Shown: positions 10,123-17,971 of the stretch, piece after piece | Layout: each line of letters opens with the position of its first letter | Numbering within the stretch: position 1 is the stretch's first letter | Assembly: GCA_003676145.1 (NCBI GenBank) | Contig: NAUB01000018.1 | Span: 124,001-188,000, forward strand | From: a gamma proteobacterium symbiont of Stewartia floridana | GTDB taxonomy: Bacteria; Pseudomonadota; Gammaproteobacteria; Chromatiales; Chromatiaceae | Length of the DNA: 64,000 nt | Direction of reading: 5' to 3' | Made by a program: the position numbers and the translations under genes | Notes under the pieces: generated by a model | Told to the model about the DNA's origin: nothing | Databases searched by the model: none | The model's input: the letters and a program-made list of their open reading frames with translations, nothing else

Positions 10123-11205
10123 ATGAACGACCATTTTCCTACAAAATATTGGCACAAACTCACTGAAGACCGGGTGCAGTGCGATCTTTGCCCCCGCTAT
10201 TGCAAGATCAAGGAGGGTAAGCAGGGCTTCTGTTATGTGCGCGAGAACTACCAGGGTGCGGTGGTATTGAATACCTATGGCCGCTCCAGCGGATTCTGTG
10301 TCGATCCCATCGAGAAGAAACCCCTGAATCACTTTCTGCCCGGAACGCCGATCTTCTCGTTCGGTACCGCGGGCTGCAATCTGGCCTGCAAGTTCTGCCA
10401 GAACTGGGACATCAGCAAATCGAGACAGCAGCATACCCTGGCGGATGCGGCCTCACCGCAAGCCATCGCCCAGGCCGCCAGCAACAGCGGCTGTCGCAGT
10501 GTGGCCTACACCTACAATGATCCGGTGATCTTTCACGAGTATGCCATCGATGTGGCCCAGGCCTGTGCCGAGCTGGGGATCAAATCGGTGGCGGTCACCG
10601 CGGGCTATGTCTGCGAGGAGCCCCGGGAGGAGTTCTACCGCTACATGGACGCGGCGAATGTGGACCTGAAATCGTTTGATGAAACGTTCTATCACAAGCT
10701 GACCGGTGCCCATCTGCAGCCGGTGCTGGATACACTGCTCTATCTGAAGTCGCAGACTTCGGTCTGGATTGAGCTCACCACACTGCTGATTCCCGGCGAA
10801 AACGACTCCGATCAGGAGCTGCAAGCGATGAGCCAGTGGGTGGTGGAGAACCTCGGGCCCGAGGTGCCGATGCACTTTACCGCCTTCCATCCCGACTGGA
10901 AGATGCGTGACCATCCCCCCACACCCCATGCCACCCTGAGCCGGGCAAGAAGGATCGCCATGCAGAACGGGGTAAGGTACGCCTATGTGGGGAATGTGCA
11001 TGATGCTCAGGAGTCGAGCACCTGGTGCCACCATTGCGGCAGCCTGTTGATTCAGCGGGATTGGTATGAGTTGGGAAGCTGGGCGCTGACCCCGGATGGG
11101 TGTTGTCAACAATGCGGCACGCAAGTGCCAGGGCTGTTTGAAGCCGAACCTGGTGTGTGGGGGAGTCGTCGTCAAGTGGTCAATCTTCAAAGAGGTGTGC
11201 TATGA
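10123..11205 (+). CDS. amrS: AmmeMemoRadiSam system radical SAM enzyme AmrS
   Basis: This 360-residue protein is a radical S-adenosylmethionine enzyme of the AmrS family; its reaction is not known. The cluster-binding motif is C85-x3-C89-x2-C92 (GCNLACKFCQNW). An N-terminal CDLCPRYC stretch and a C-terminal pair CHHC...CQQC suggest further metal sites. I chose ATG 10123 because it gives the usual family N-terminus; the frame is open further upstream into hypF, but that extension is not conserved-looking. A GGAGG lies about 20 nt upstream, rather far. Its stop overlaps the amrB start in an ATGA, which implies translational coupling. The third partner, an AMMECR1-like protein (AmrA), is not in the window. 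Confidence 0.93.
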   Translation: MNDHFPTKYWHKLTEDRVQCDLCPRYCKIKEGKQGFCYVRENYQGAVVLNTYGRSSGFCVDPIEKKPLNHFLPGTPIFSFGTAGCNLACKFCQNWDISKSRQQHTLADAASPQAIAQAASNSGCRSVAYTYNDPVIFHEYAIDVAQACAELGIKSVAVTAGYVCEEPREEFYRYMDAANVDLKSFDETFYHKLTGAHLQPVLDTLLYLKSQTSVWIELTTLLIPGENDSDQELQAMSQWVVENLGPEVPMHFTAFHPDWKMRDHPPTPHATLSRARRIAMQNGVRYAYVGNVHDAQESSTWCHHCGSLLIQRDWYELGSWALTPDGCCQQCGTQVPGLFEAEPGVWGSRRQVVNLQRGVL

Positions 11206-12002
11206 CCGTCAGGCAACCGGCAGTCGCCGATCTATTCTATCCTGGCGACCCGGCCGGGCTGACTAACCTGGTAAAGGGTTATCTGGATGCGGTGGCGCCC
11301 GAGGGTGAACCACCCAAGGCGCTGATTGCACCCCATGCCGGTTATATCTATTCCGGTCCTGTGGCGGCCCGGGTCTATGCCCGCCTGAAACCGGTGGCCG
11401 ACAGGATCAAGCGGGTGGTGTTGCTTGGTCCCTCTCACCGGGTGCCTTTTCATGGATTGGCCATCAGCAGTGCGGACGCGTTTCGCACCCCTTTGGGGGA
11501 TATACCCCTGGATAAAGCGTTGACCGCCGAGCTGGAGAACCTGCCACAGGTGGTTCATCTTGATCAGGCCCATGCCAACGAGCACTCGTTGGAGGTTCAA
11601 CTGCCGTTTCTGCAGCATATTTTAGATGACTTTACCCTGCTACCGATTGTGGTGGGCGATGCCATGGGTGAGGCTGTTTCAGAGGTGCTGAGTAAAATCT
11701 GGGGTGGGCCAGAGACATTGATCGTGATCAGTTCCGACCTCAGCCACTATCACGACTACGAAACGGCACAGCGCCTGGACCAACAGACCAGTGAGTCGAT
11801 CGTCAGTCTCGATCCCGATTCGATCCGCTACGAAGATGCCTGTGGCAGGATCCCGGTTCAGGGCCTGCTGCTGCTTGCCAGGAAACTGGGATTACAGGGT
11901 GAGATCGTCGATCTTCGCAACTCCGGAGATACGGCCGGGGATAAGAGCCGGGTCGTAGGGTATGGCGCCTATGCCTTTACCAAGCCTTCATTGAGCCTTT
12001 GA
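11202..12002 (+). CDS. amrB: AmmeMemoRadiSam system protein AmrB (MEMO1 family)
   Basis: A 266-residue MEMO-family protein, related to class III extradiol dioxygenases; bacterial function unknown. Family hallmarks are the start RQPAVADLFYPGDP, the segment LIAPHAGYIYSGPVAA, LLGPSHRVPF, the EHSLEVQLPFLQ stretch and the SSDLSHYH motif, with the histidines expected in the metal-site region. The start at ATG 11202 overlaps the amrS stop by 4 nt; the longer frame from 11157 would only add residues encoded inside amrS. Coupling with amrS supports a joint function of the radical SAM enzyme and the MEMO protein. Confidence 0.93.
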   Translation: MTVRQPAVADLFYPGDPAGLTNLVKGYLDAVAPEGEPPKALIAPHAGYIYSGPVAARVYARLKPVADRIKRVVLLGPSHRVPFHGLAISSADAFRTPLGDIPLDKALTAELENLPQVVHLDQAHANEHSLEVQLPFLQHILDDFTLLPIVVGDAMGEAVSEVLSKIWGGPETLIVISSDLSHYHDYETAQRLDQQTSESIVSLDPDSIRYEDACGRIPVQGLLLLARKLGLQGEIVDLRNSGDTAGDKSRVVGYGAYAFTKPSLSL

Positions 12003-12024
12003 AACAACCCTTGAACTGCTATCC

Positions 12025-12681
12025 ATGAAGCGTCGTTTCCAGCGGGATCCTTGTGTGTCTCATCTGACATCCTGGATCCTTCAGACAGGTCGTGAGCTGA
12101 AACCGGACCGGCAGCAGGCCGAGTTATTTCTGCAGGCACTCGATGCTGAAGATCGGCCGTTTTCATTCCGTACCTTTTCTGATTCGGCCTATACCCGGAG
12201 AGGCTCAGAGGATCCCTTGGAAAAGGCACTTCACGGCTCCCTCGCCGACTGTTGGGAGAGCCTTGTGCAACTCAACAGCAAAGGTGCGGTGATTACCGCA
12301 ACCATCAATCAAACCAACGGAACAGGGCGCTGTGTCGAGGATATCTGTCGGGTTCGGGCGATCTTCATCGATGACGATCAGGGTGTTGATGTCGAGCGGT
12401 TTACTGTACAGCCCCATATCCAGGTAGAGACTTCGCCGGATCACTATCACTACTACTGGCGGGTTGAAGATTTTCCTCTGAGTGAATTTCAGACCTGTCA
12501 GCAGCTGTTGGCCCGACGCTATCAGGGGGACAGCCGGGTGCAGGCCCTCAACCAATCGATGCAACTGCCGGGCTTCTGGCGCAGGAAACGTTTGAGCCAT
12601 CCCAGGTTACCTAAGGTTATAGCGATATCAGAAGCTCCACCATTGAATAGGCGGCTGGTCGAAAAGTTAGTTGGTGGATAG
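12025..12681 (+). CDS. RepB-type primase-domain protein
   Basis: A 218-residue protein resembling the RepB_primase domain of the archaeo-eukaryotic primase superfamily. Recognisable stretches are FRTFSDS (near 53), a G-A-V-ITATINQTNG strand-turn (near 90), RVRAIFIDDD with clustered acidic residues likely to bind metal (near 112), ETSPDHYHYYW (near 138) and a C-terminal LPGFWRRK (near 180). In plasmids and phages such domains start replication, but here the domain stands alone with no helicase, origin or Rep partner. It begins 22 nt after amrB on the same strand, so it is probably co-transcribed. Priming activity is inferred from family resemblance only. Confidence 0.72.
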   Translation: MKRRFQRDPCVSHLTSWILQTGRELKPDRQQAELFLQALDAEDRPFSFRTFSDSAYTRRGSEDPLEKALHGSLADCWESLVQLNSKGAVITATINQTNGTGRCVEDICRVRAIFIDDDQGVDVERFTVQPHIQVETSPDHYHYYWRVEDFPLSEFQTCQQLLARRYQGDSRVQALNQSMQLPGFWRRKRLSHPRLPKVIAISEAPPLNRRLVEKLVGG

Positions 12682-12907
12682 TTCTTGGCTGCTTTGTTCA
12701 TGCAGCAAATCTGCATAAATAATTATGTTGGTAGTCCCGGGTGTCATGATGACAGATGACCCTGAAAGCGCTCGCACAAAGTTGCTGTTTGGTCTTCAGT
12801 ATGGATGGATTGATGGGGTAAGAGATTCAACCAATTTGTATTTCCAGAGACCAAATCTGGAAACGGTTAGATATCATCTGTATACCAAACAGGTGGTCTT
12901 GTAGCTT

Positions 12908-12930
12908 CCCTCTCCCCATGTGGGAGAGGG
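12908..12930. repeat. Perfect inverted repeat, 9-bp stem
   Basis: CCCTCTCCC is followed after a 5-nt loop by GGGAGAGGG. There is no T-run, so it is not a typical intrinsic terminator. It resembles short GC-rich repetitive hairpins found in many proteobacterial intergenic regions. Confidence 0.6.
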
Positions 12931-13002
12931 TCTTGTCAGTGCCGCCGTGGGGGCTGAAACCTATCAGCAGCTCGATTGGCCGACGAAAGATTAAACTTTC
13001 AG

Positions 13003-13097
13003 CCGCAAATGAACGCCAATCACCGCGAAGTAACGCGAATTTTTATTTGAAGCAAAATATTTGCGCACTGTTTGCGGTGATTGGCGTCCATTTGCGG
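13003..13097. repeat. Dispersed palindromic repeat, copy A
   Basis: Two inverted arms of about 26 nt (13003-13029 and 13072-13097) share the core GCAAATGNACGCCAATC followed by ACCGC. Arms differ at one or two positions, and the spacer is AT-rich. The same structure recurs at 15.8, 47.4 and 56.6 kb. Confidence 0.85.
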
Positions 13098-13112
13098 CCA
13101 CTCATAAAATCC

Positions 13113-14423
13113 TTACAGCGTGAGCGTCTCGATCCGGCCGCTGCGCAGTCGTCTGGCTTCCTCAGGGTTATCCGTCTCCGAACTGGTGATGAACAGGGTG
13201 TCTCCAGCAGCGCCACCCACCATGCAGGCGTAGGGATCACCGATCGGTATGACCTCACGTAAGATCTCGCCACCTTGCTTGACCAATAGCAGGCGCGAAC
13301 GGTTCGGTGCGGCAACCCAGAGATTCTGTTGGCTGTCCAGCGCGATACCGTCAGGGTAGGCACCATTCAGGTCGGCCCAGACCCTGCGCCCGCTCAAACT
13401 GCCGTCAGTGGAGACGGTAAAAGCGGTGATGCGGGAGGCGAAAGTTTCCGCCACCAGCAGTGTCCTTCCATCCGGGCTCAAGGCGCATCCGTTGGGAAAG
13501 ATCAGCTGCTCCGCAGCCAGTTGCGGCTTGGCATCACAGCCCACCAGGATCAGTTCAGCAGGTGCCTGGGCCTCACCCCCATGCAGGTCGAAACCGAAGT
13601 TACCCGCATAGCAACGCCCCTGGGGATCGACCAGCAGGTCGTTACAGTGAAACGAGGCAAGTGCATGCAGGTCGGCATAGAGAGAGAGTTTGTGGTCGGT
13701 CAGGGCCAGTATCCGGCGCTTGGTCATGGAGACCACCAGCAGTCGGCCGTCCGGCAGCCAGCCCAGGCCACCGGGCAGATCATCCAGTTCGGCGACGACA
13801 TGCGACTCCCCCTGCAGATTGAGCCGGACCACCTGTCGGGCGTGCTGATCGGTGAACCAGAGCTGATTATCCCGCCAACGGGGGGCTTCAGGGAACATCA
13901 TTTGATCGAGCAGTATCTGAGTTTCCGCTCTGCCGGGAGTGAGTTGCAGGCGCTTCATGATCTGATCGGCAATCCTATCGGCGGGTTGCTCTATCGACAG
14001 CTTGAGCGCGTCTGAAGGGGGCTCAAGGTCGTTGAACTGGCTCTGCAGCAGTTCTACTCTCATGAAGTGATCTGTACGCTGTTTGAGGCGCGACAGGATC
14101 AGTTCATAGGATCCTTCGAGATAGACAAAATGTACCGCTCCAGGGGATCTCATCAGCTGATCCCGGTAGCTCTGTTTCAGCGCGGAGCAGGAGAGTACGG
14201 CGCAGCGATCCATCTGCAGATGCCGGTCGATGAGATTTGCCAGGCTGGCCAGCCAGGGTTGGCGGTCCTGATCATTGAGTGGTTCTGCCGCCGCCATTTT
14301 TGCCCGGTTTTCGGCCGGGTGATAGTGGTCTCCCTCGATAAACCGCCAGCCGGTCTTCTCTGCAAGCAGCCGACCGACAGTGGATTTACCCGAACCGGAT
14401 ACCCCCATCACGATGATAATCAC
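13113..14423 (-). CDS. Fused gluconokinase - SMP-30/gluconolactonase protein
   Basis: One 436-residue frame holds two enzymes. Residues 1 to about 162 are a GntK-type gluconokinase: P-loop GVSGSGKST near the N-terminus, EGDHYHP, a CSALKQSYRD stretch and HFMRVELLQSQF; this class makes 6-phosphogluconate from gluconate and ATP. From about 170 to the end it is an SMP-30/gluconolactonase/LRE beta-propeller with the usual metal ligands: Glu in FPEAPRW, Asn in FPNGCALSPDG and Asp in YPDGIALD. This class opens sugar lactones such as gluconolactone. The product of the second half would be the substrate of the first, so the fusion would join two consecutive steps. No frameshift separates the halves. 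The lactone actually used is inferred. Confidence 0.92.
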   Translation of the reverse strand: MIIIVMGVSGSGKSTVGRLLAEKTGWRFIEGDHYHPAENRAKMAAAEPLNDQDRQPWLASLANLIDRHLQMDRCAVLSCSALKQSYRDQLMRSPGAVHFVYLEGSYELILSRLKQRTDHFMRVELLQSQFNDLEPPSDALKLSIEQPADRIADQIMKRLQLTPGRAETQILLDQMMFPEAPRWRDNQLWFTDQHARQVVRLNLQGESHVVAELDDLPGGLGWLPDGRLLVVSMTKRRILALTDHKLSLYADLHALASFHCNDLLVDPQGRCYAGNFGFDLHGGEAQAPAELILVGCDAKPQLAAEQLIFPNGCALSPDGRTLLVAETFASRITAFTVSTDGSLSGRRVWADLNGAYPDGIALDSQQNLWVAAPNRSRLLLVKQGGEILREVIPIGDPYACMVGGAAGDTLFITSSETDNPEEARRLRSGRIETLTL

Positions 14424-14597
14424 TCGCTGTTCCTCCTTGCATGCACCCTTGGCAGATGCGCCTCATCATAGCCGAGTGTGGCTTGCGCCACATCCGCATA
14501 AATAATGACCCTATAGGTGCGATCATTTTGATTTCAACGCTGAGCCTGTTTAGGGTGTCATGCAAGAGTAGGCACTTCATCGTCAGGAGGTAGTTTC

Positions 14598-15764
14598 ATG
14601 GAGTACGGCCCACGGGAGATCACCACCCCTTTTCGCCCCATACCGCTGGAAGTTCCGGAGGGTATGAAGCCCAATGAGTTTTTCAACAGTACTGAAAATC
14701 TCAACGATCTGGTGCACAACAACGGCCTGTTGATGAATCCGGAGAATCTGCTGCTCTATCGTAAAGCGCTGGGGCACAGCACCGAGTTCGATACCTCGAT
14801 CATCTACAACACCTCAAAAGTCATTCTGAACCCTCTGGGTCGGCCGGTGCGGCGTACCCAGGTGCCGCAGGATGTGCGGCATGTCTGGAACCGGATGAAT
14901 CAGATCATCATCGAGTACATGCTGGAGGCCTATCCCGATCCGGCGGAGCATCTGTTGCTGGCCGGTGAAGCCAGTCTCGATGCCACCTGGCCGCTGACGT
15001 CACCGGGTGTGCCGAGTATTCGGATGCTGCACAACCATTTCATCAGCTTTCCCATGGCTCAGTTGAGGCAGGCGGAGATGGCCGACCCGAAGAATCCCAA
15101 TCTCTCGGATGGTGGCCAGCACAGTCTGTTTCAGGCCTACATGCGGGATGTCTACCGGGAATTTTTTGACAGTGCGCTGGAGCTCAAGGTGTTGAAACCG
15201 ATCAGCTCGGATGAGTCGGGTATCAAACTCACCGGCTATCCACAGGGCCTGCCTTGTTGGGAGATTCGTGGTGGAGGCGCCGCGCTGAAGAATATTCGCT
15301 TCTGGCATGAGTATGACGCCATCCTGGAAGGCTTTATCGATTTCTATCGCACCTTCTTCAGTCAGGTCTCGACCCGTAACGCACCGATGCCAAGGGATGT
15401 CTACTACCCGGAGCAGGTCGAGAGCATGCTGCTTTTCAATAACGACTTTCTGGCAACGGCGAAAAGGGTTAGAGACCGCTGTATCGTCGATGCCAAGTAT
15501 GCCAACTCGGTTCGCTGGCAACCGGCGTTCAAACAGCTGATCTACAGAAACGAAGCCGGCAAACTGATCGTCACCATCAGTCAAAACTCGATTGGCAACG
15601 CGATCACCGAGCTGTTGGGTGTGGTGGTGAAACGGGTACCCGATGCCGAGGCCTATGAAAAAGCGGAACCCGCATTATTGGAGAGACTGCTTGAAGTACG
15701 GCGCCGACTCATCGAGGCTGACCTGGGATCAGGCATTGCAACCGATTACTGGCCGGCAGAGTAA
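14598..15764 (+). CDS. Conserved-looking protein of unknown function, 388 residues
   Basis: I do not recognise this protein. It starts at ATG 14598 behind a strong ribosome site (AGGAGGT, about 7 nt upstream) and uses the same codon style as its neighbours, so it is a real gene. It has no signal peptide or membrane segment, so it should be cytosolic. Visible features are RMLHNHFISFPM near residue 140, with two histidines in a HxH-like setting reminiscent of HIT-fold nucleotidyl transferases, GGGAALKN near 220 and many aromatic and acidic residues. The HIT resemblance is weak. It is transcribed divergently from the kinase-lactonase gene, which may or may not imply a shared process. Confidence 0.85.
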   Translation: MEYGPREITTPFRPIPLEVPEGMKPNEFFNSTENLNDLVHNNGLLMNPENLLLYRKALGHSTEFDTSIIYNTSKVILNPLGRPVRRTQVPQDVRHVWNRMNQIIIEYMLEAYPDPAEHLLLAGEASLDATWPLTSPGVPSIRMLHNHFISFPMAQLRQAEMADPKNPNLSDGGQHSLFQAYMRDVYREFFDSALELKVLKPISSDESGIKLTGYPQGLPCWEIRGGGAALKNIRFWHEYDAILEGFIDFYRTFFSQVSTRNAPMPRDVYYPEQVESMLLFNNDFLATAKRVRDRCIVDAKYANSVRWQPAFKQLIYRNEAGKLIVTISQNSIGNAITELLGVVVKRVPDAEAYEKAEPALLERLLEVRRRLIEADLGSGIATDYWPAE

Positions 15765-15777
15765 AAGAGAATCAGTC

Positions 15778-15897
15778 CGCAAATGAACGCTAATGAACGC
15801 AAATAGGGCTAACTATTTCAGGTGCTGACTACTGATCTGTCGGTAGTAGGATTATTGTTTTGAGAGCTTTTTTGCGGTGACTGGTGTTCATTCACGG
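15778..15897. repeat. Dispersed palindromic repeat, copy B (degenerate)
   Basis: Left arm near 15778-15806 (CGCAAATGAACGCTAATG) and right arm near 15871-15897 (TTTGCGGTGACTGGTGTTC) match copy A with several changes. It lies between two converging genes (the 388-residue protein and znuB). Confidence 0.7.
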
Positions 15898-15932
15898 TTG
15901 ATCGGTAGACTGCCAATCCACAGTGAATCGTC

Positions 15933-16718
15933 TTATCTAGCCGGTATAACGACTCTGACAACACTGAACAAGAGTGCCGCGGCAACCACCACCGAGGGTC
16001 CCGCCGGTGTGTCCCATTGCCAGGAGCCTGCCAGCCCCAGGATGACCGCTATGGCGCCCATCACGGCGGCCAGCAGTGCCATCTGTTCCGGTGTACGGCT
16101 GAGGTTTCTTGCCGCCGCCGCTGGGATGATCATCATGGAGGTAACCAGGAGCACACCAACGATTTTCATCGATACCGCAATCACCAGTGCAATGAGCAGC
16201 ATAAAGGCGATTCGTACCGCCACCACCGGGGTACCTTCCACTTGCGCCAGCTCTTCATGAACCGTGATTGACAGCAAAGGTTTCCAGATCAGCATCAGGA
16301 TGGTGAGAACCACAAATCCACCACCCCAGACCCACAAAAGATCGGTAGCGTTGACCGCCAGAATGTCACCAAACAGGTAGGCCATCAGATCGACCCTTAC
16401 CGAGGTTTGGAAGGCCATCACCACCAGCCCCAGAGAGAGGGCGCTGTGGGCCAGAATGCCGAGTTGGGTATCGTGAGAAAGGTGGCTGTTTCTGTTCATG
16501 CCGACCAGTAACAGGGCCAGCAGGATACTCAGCAGGATCACGGAAAGATTGAGGTTGATTCCCAGCAGGAAACCGAGCGCGATACCAAGCAGGGCGGAGT
16601 GGGCCAGTGTGTCACCGAAATAGGCCATTCTTCTCCACACCACGAACACACCCAATGGACCGGTTACCAGCGCGACGCCCAGGCCGGCGAACACCGCTCG
16701 CAGCAGAAAATCATCCAT
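15933..16718 (-). CDS. znuB: Zinc ABC transporter permease ZnuB
   Basis: ZnuB is the membrane permease of the high-affinity zinc importer. The 261 residues from ATG 16718 hold about seven to eight hydrophobic helices and the family stretches [20 protein letters not shown] near the N-terminus and [19 protein letters not shown] near the C-terminal third. I chose 16718 because it gives the family N-terminus MDDFLLRA; the frame runs further upstream into znuC, but that part is His/Met-biased readthrough of the znuC tail. It overlaps the end of znuC by 8 nt, so it is the last gene of the znu operon. Confidence 0.94.
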   Translation of the reverse strand: MDDFLLRAVFAGLGVALVTGPLGVFVVWRRMAYFGDTLAHSALLGIALGFLLGINLNLSVILLSILLALLLVGMNRNSHLSHDTQLGILAHSALSLGLVVMAFQTSVRVDLMAYLFGDILAVNATDLLWVWGGGFVVLTILMLIWKPLLSITVHEELAQVEGTPVVAVRIAFMLLIALVIAVSMKIVGVLLVTSMMIIPAAAARNLSRTPEQMALLAAVMGAIAVILGLAGSWQWDTPAGPSVVVAAALLFSVVRVVIPAR

Positions 16719-17481
16719 GCCCATGCCCCTCGTGATCGGACTCCACATTGCCATGGATATCATGGGTGTGGTCATGGTGGTGGGTATAGATCGCCAGCTC
16801 CGACTGGGCGGCGGTGCCGAACAGTTCCAGATAGGCGGGATGCTGACTGACGCTGTCCGGATGGCCGGAGCAACAGACGTGGTGGTTGAGACAGAGCACC
16901 TGGTCCGTGTTCGCCATCACCAGGTGAAGATCATGGGAGATCATCAATACACCACAGTTGAAACGATTGCGGATACGGGTGATCAGGTTGTAGAGAGCCG
17001 CTTGACCGGTGACATCCACACCTTGAACCGGTTCGTCCAGTACCAGCAGATCCGGTTGCCGCAACAGGGCCCGGGCCAGTAACACCCGCTGGCGTTCACC
17101 CCCGGAGAGTCGCTGCATGGGGTAATCGGCAAGCGGTTCGATAGCCAACTCCTGCAGAACATCCTGCATACTGAGCTTGCTGTTTTTGCCTGCCATCTGG
17201 AGAAAACGCCTGACGGTTAGTGGCATATTCTCTGAGAGGGACAGGTGCTGGGGCATGTAGCCGATGCAGAGTCCCGCTGATCGGACGACTTTGCCACTGT
17301 CTGCTTTGATCAGGCCAAGCATGACGCGTATCAAGGTTGTCTTTCCGGCGCCATTGGGGCCGATCAGAGTAACAATCTCCCCGCGTCGAACCGCCATGTT
17401 CACATCTTGCAGTACCGCTCTTCCCTGATGAGAGATGCTAACCGCTTTTGCCTCGATCAGCGTCTCTGGCTGGTTACTCAT
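16711..17481 (-). CDS. znuC: Zinc ABC transporter ATP-binding protein ZnuC
   Basis: ZnuC hydrolyses ATP to drive zinc uptake through ZnuB. In the 256 residues, Walker A is GPNGAGKTT, the signature is LSGGERQ, and Walker B is LLVLDEP followed by QGVD; the switch histidine is in MISHDLH. The C-terminus is His-rich ([11 protein letters not shown] and HEGHGHG), a possible metal-sensing or storage tail. The start at ATG 17481 overlaps the zur stop by 8 nt; upstream residues in the same frame come from within zur. It sits between zur and znuB in one overlapping unit. Confidence 0.95.
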   Translation of the reverse strand: MSNQPETLIEAKAVSISHQGRAVLQDVNMAVRRGEIVTLIGPNGAGKTTLIRVMLGLIKADSGKVVRSAGLCIGYMPQHLSLSENMPLTVRRFLQMAGKNSKLSMQDVLQELAIEPLADYPMQRLSGGERQRVLLARALLRQPDLLVLDEPVQGVDVTGQAALYNLITRIRNRFNCGVLMISHDLHLVMANTDQVLCLNHHVCCSGHPDSVSQHPAYLELFGTAAQSELAIYTHHHDHTHDIHGNVESDHEGHGHG

Positions 17482-17971
17482 CTTGACTTCTATGCTTGCA
17501 CTGGTCGCAGGTGCCGCTGATCTCCAGCGTCCATTGCGCCACAGTGAAACCGAGTTGGTTTGCACCTTTCGCGATGACGGAACCGATCTGGGCATTATCC
17601 AGCTCCGCTACCTGTCCGCAGCTCTCACAGATCAGAAACTGTGCCGTGTGTTCGTGTCCGGCATTGCTGCAACCCACATAGGCGTTACGTGAGCTGATGC
17701 GGTGTACCAGGCCGTTCTCCATGAGGAAATCCAATGCCCGATAGACCGTGGGCGGTGCTGCTTTGCGTCCTTCGTGGGTCAACTGATCGAGCAGTTCATA
17801 GGCGCCAACCGGTTGATGGTTGGCCCAGATCAACTCCAAGACCTGATGACGTAGCTTGGTCAGACGCAGTCCCTGTTGCTGACAATAGGCTTCAGCATTT
17901 TTCAGCGCATGGGAGACGCAGTTTTTGTGATCGTGGTCAGCGCTTGGAAAGGGTGGATTATTGTGAGTCAT
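17474..17971 (-). CDS. zur: Zinc uptake regulator Zur (Fur family)
   Basis: A 165-residue Fur-family repressor. A winged-helix N-terminal half with [11 protein letters not shown]-like recognition helix (here [12 protein letters not shown]) is followed by a dimer domain with the structural zinc cysteines CESC and CDQC. His-rich [10 protein letters not shown] suits zinc sensing. Its gene lies inside the operon it should control: ATG 17971 overlaps the znuA stop in an ATGA, and its end overlaps znuC. A Zur-box-like palindrome precedes znuA, so zur is probably autoregulated. Fur-type iron or peroxide roles are less likely given the neighbours. Confidence 0.94.
   Translation of the reverse strand: MTHNNPPFPSADHDHKNCVSHALKNAEAYCQQQGLRLTKLRHQVLELIWANHQPVGAYELLDQLTHEGRKAAPPTVYRALDFLMENGLVHRISSRNAYVGCSNAGHEHTAQFLICESCGQVAELDNAQIGSVIAKGANQLGFTVAQWTLEISGTCDQCKHRSQDE

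Larger units (their letters stand above)
12682..13112. other. Intergenic region with two hairpin elements
   Basis: No gene is supported in these 431 nt. The stretch separates the primase-domain gene (plus strand) from the convergent kinase-lactonase gene (minus strand). It contains a perfect inverted repeat (12908-12930) and copy A of the palindromic repeat family (13003-13097), both possibly serving as transcription ends for the converging genes. Confidence 0.6.

Noticed and set aside
13003-13097. Palindromic repeats as CRISPR or insertion sequence ends
   Set aside because: No regular direct repeats with unique spacers, no transposase gene, and spacing between copies is many kilobases.
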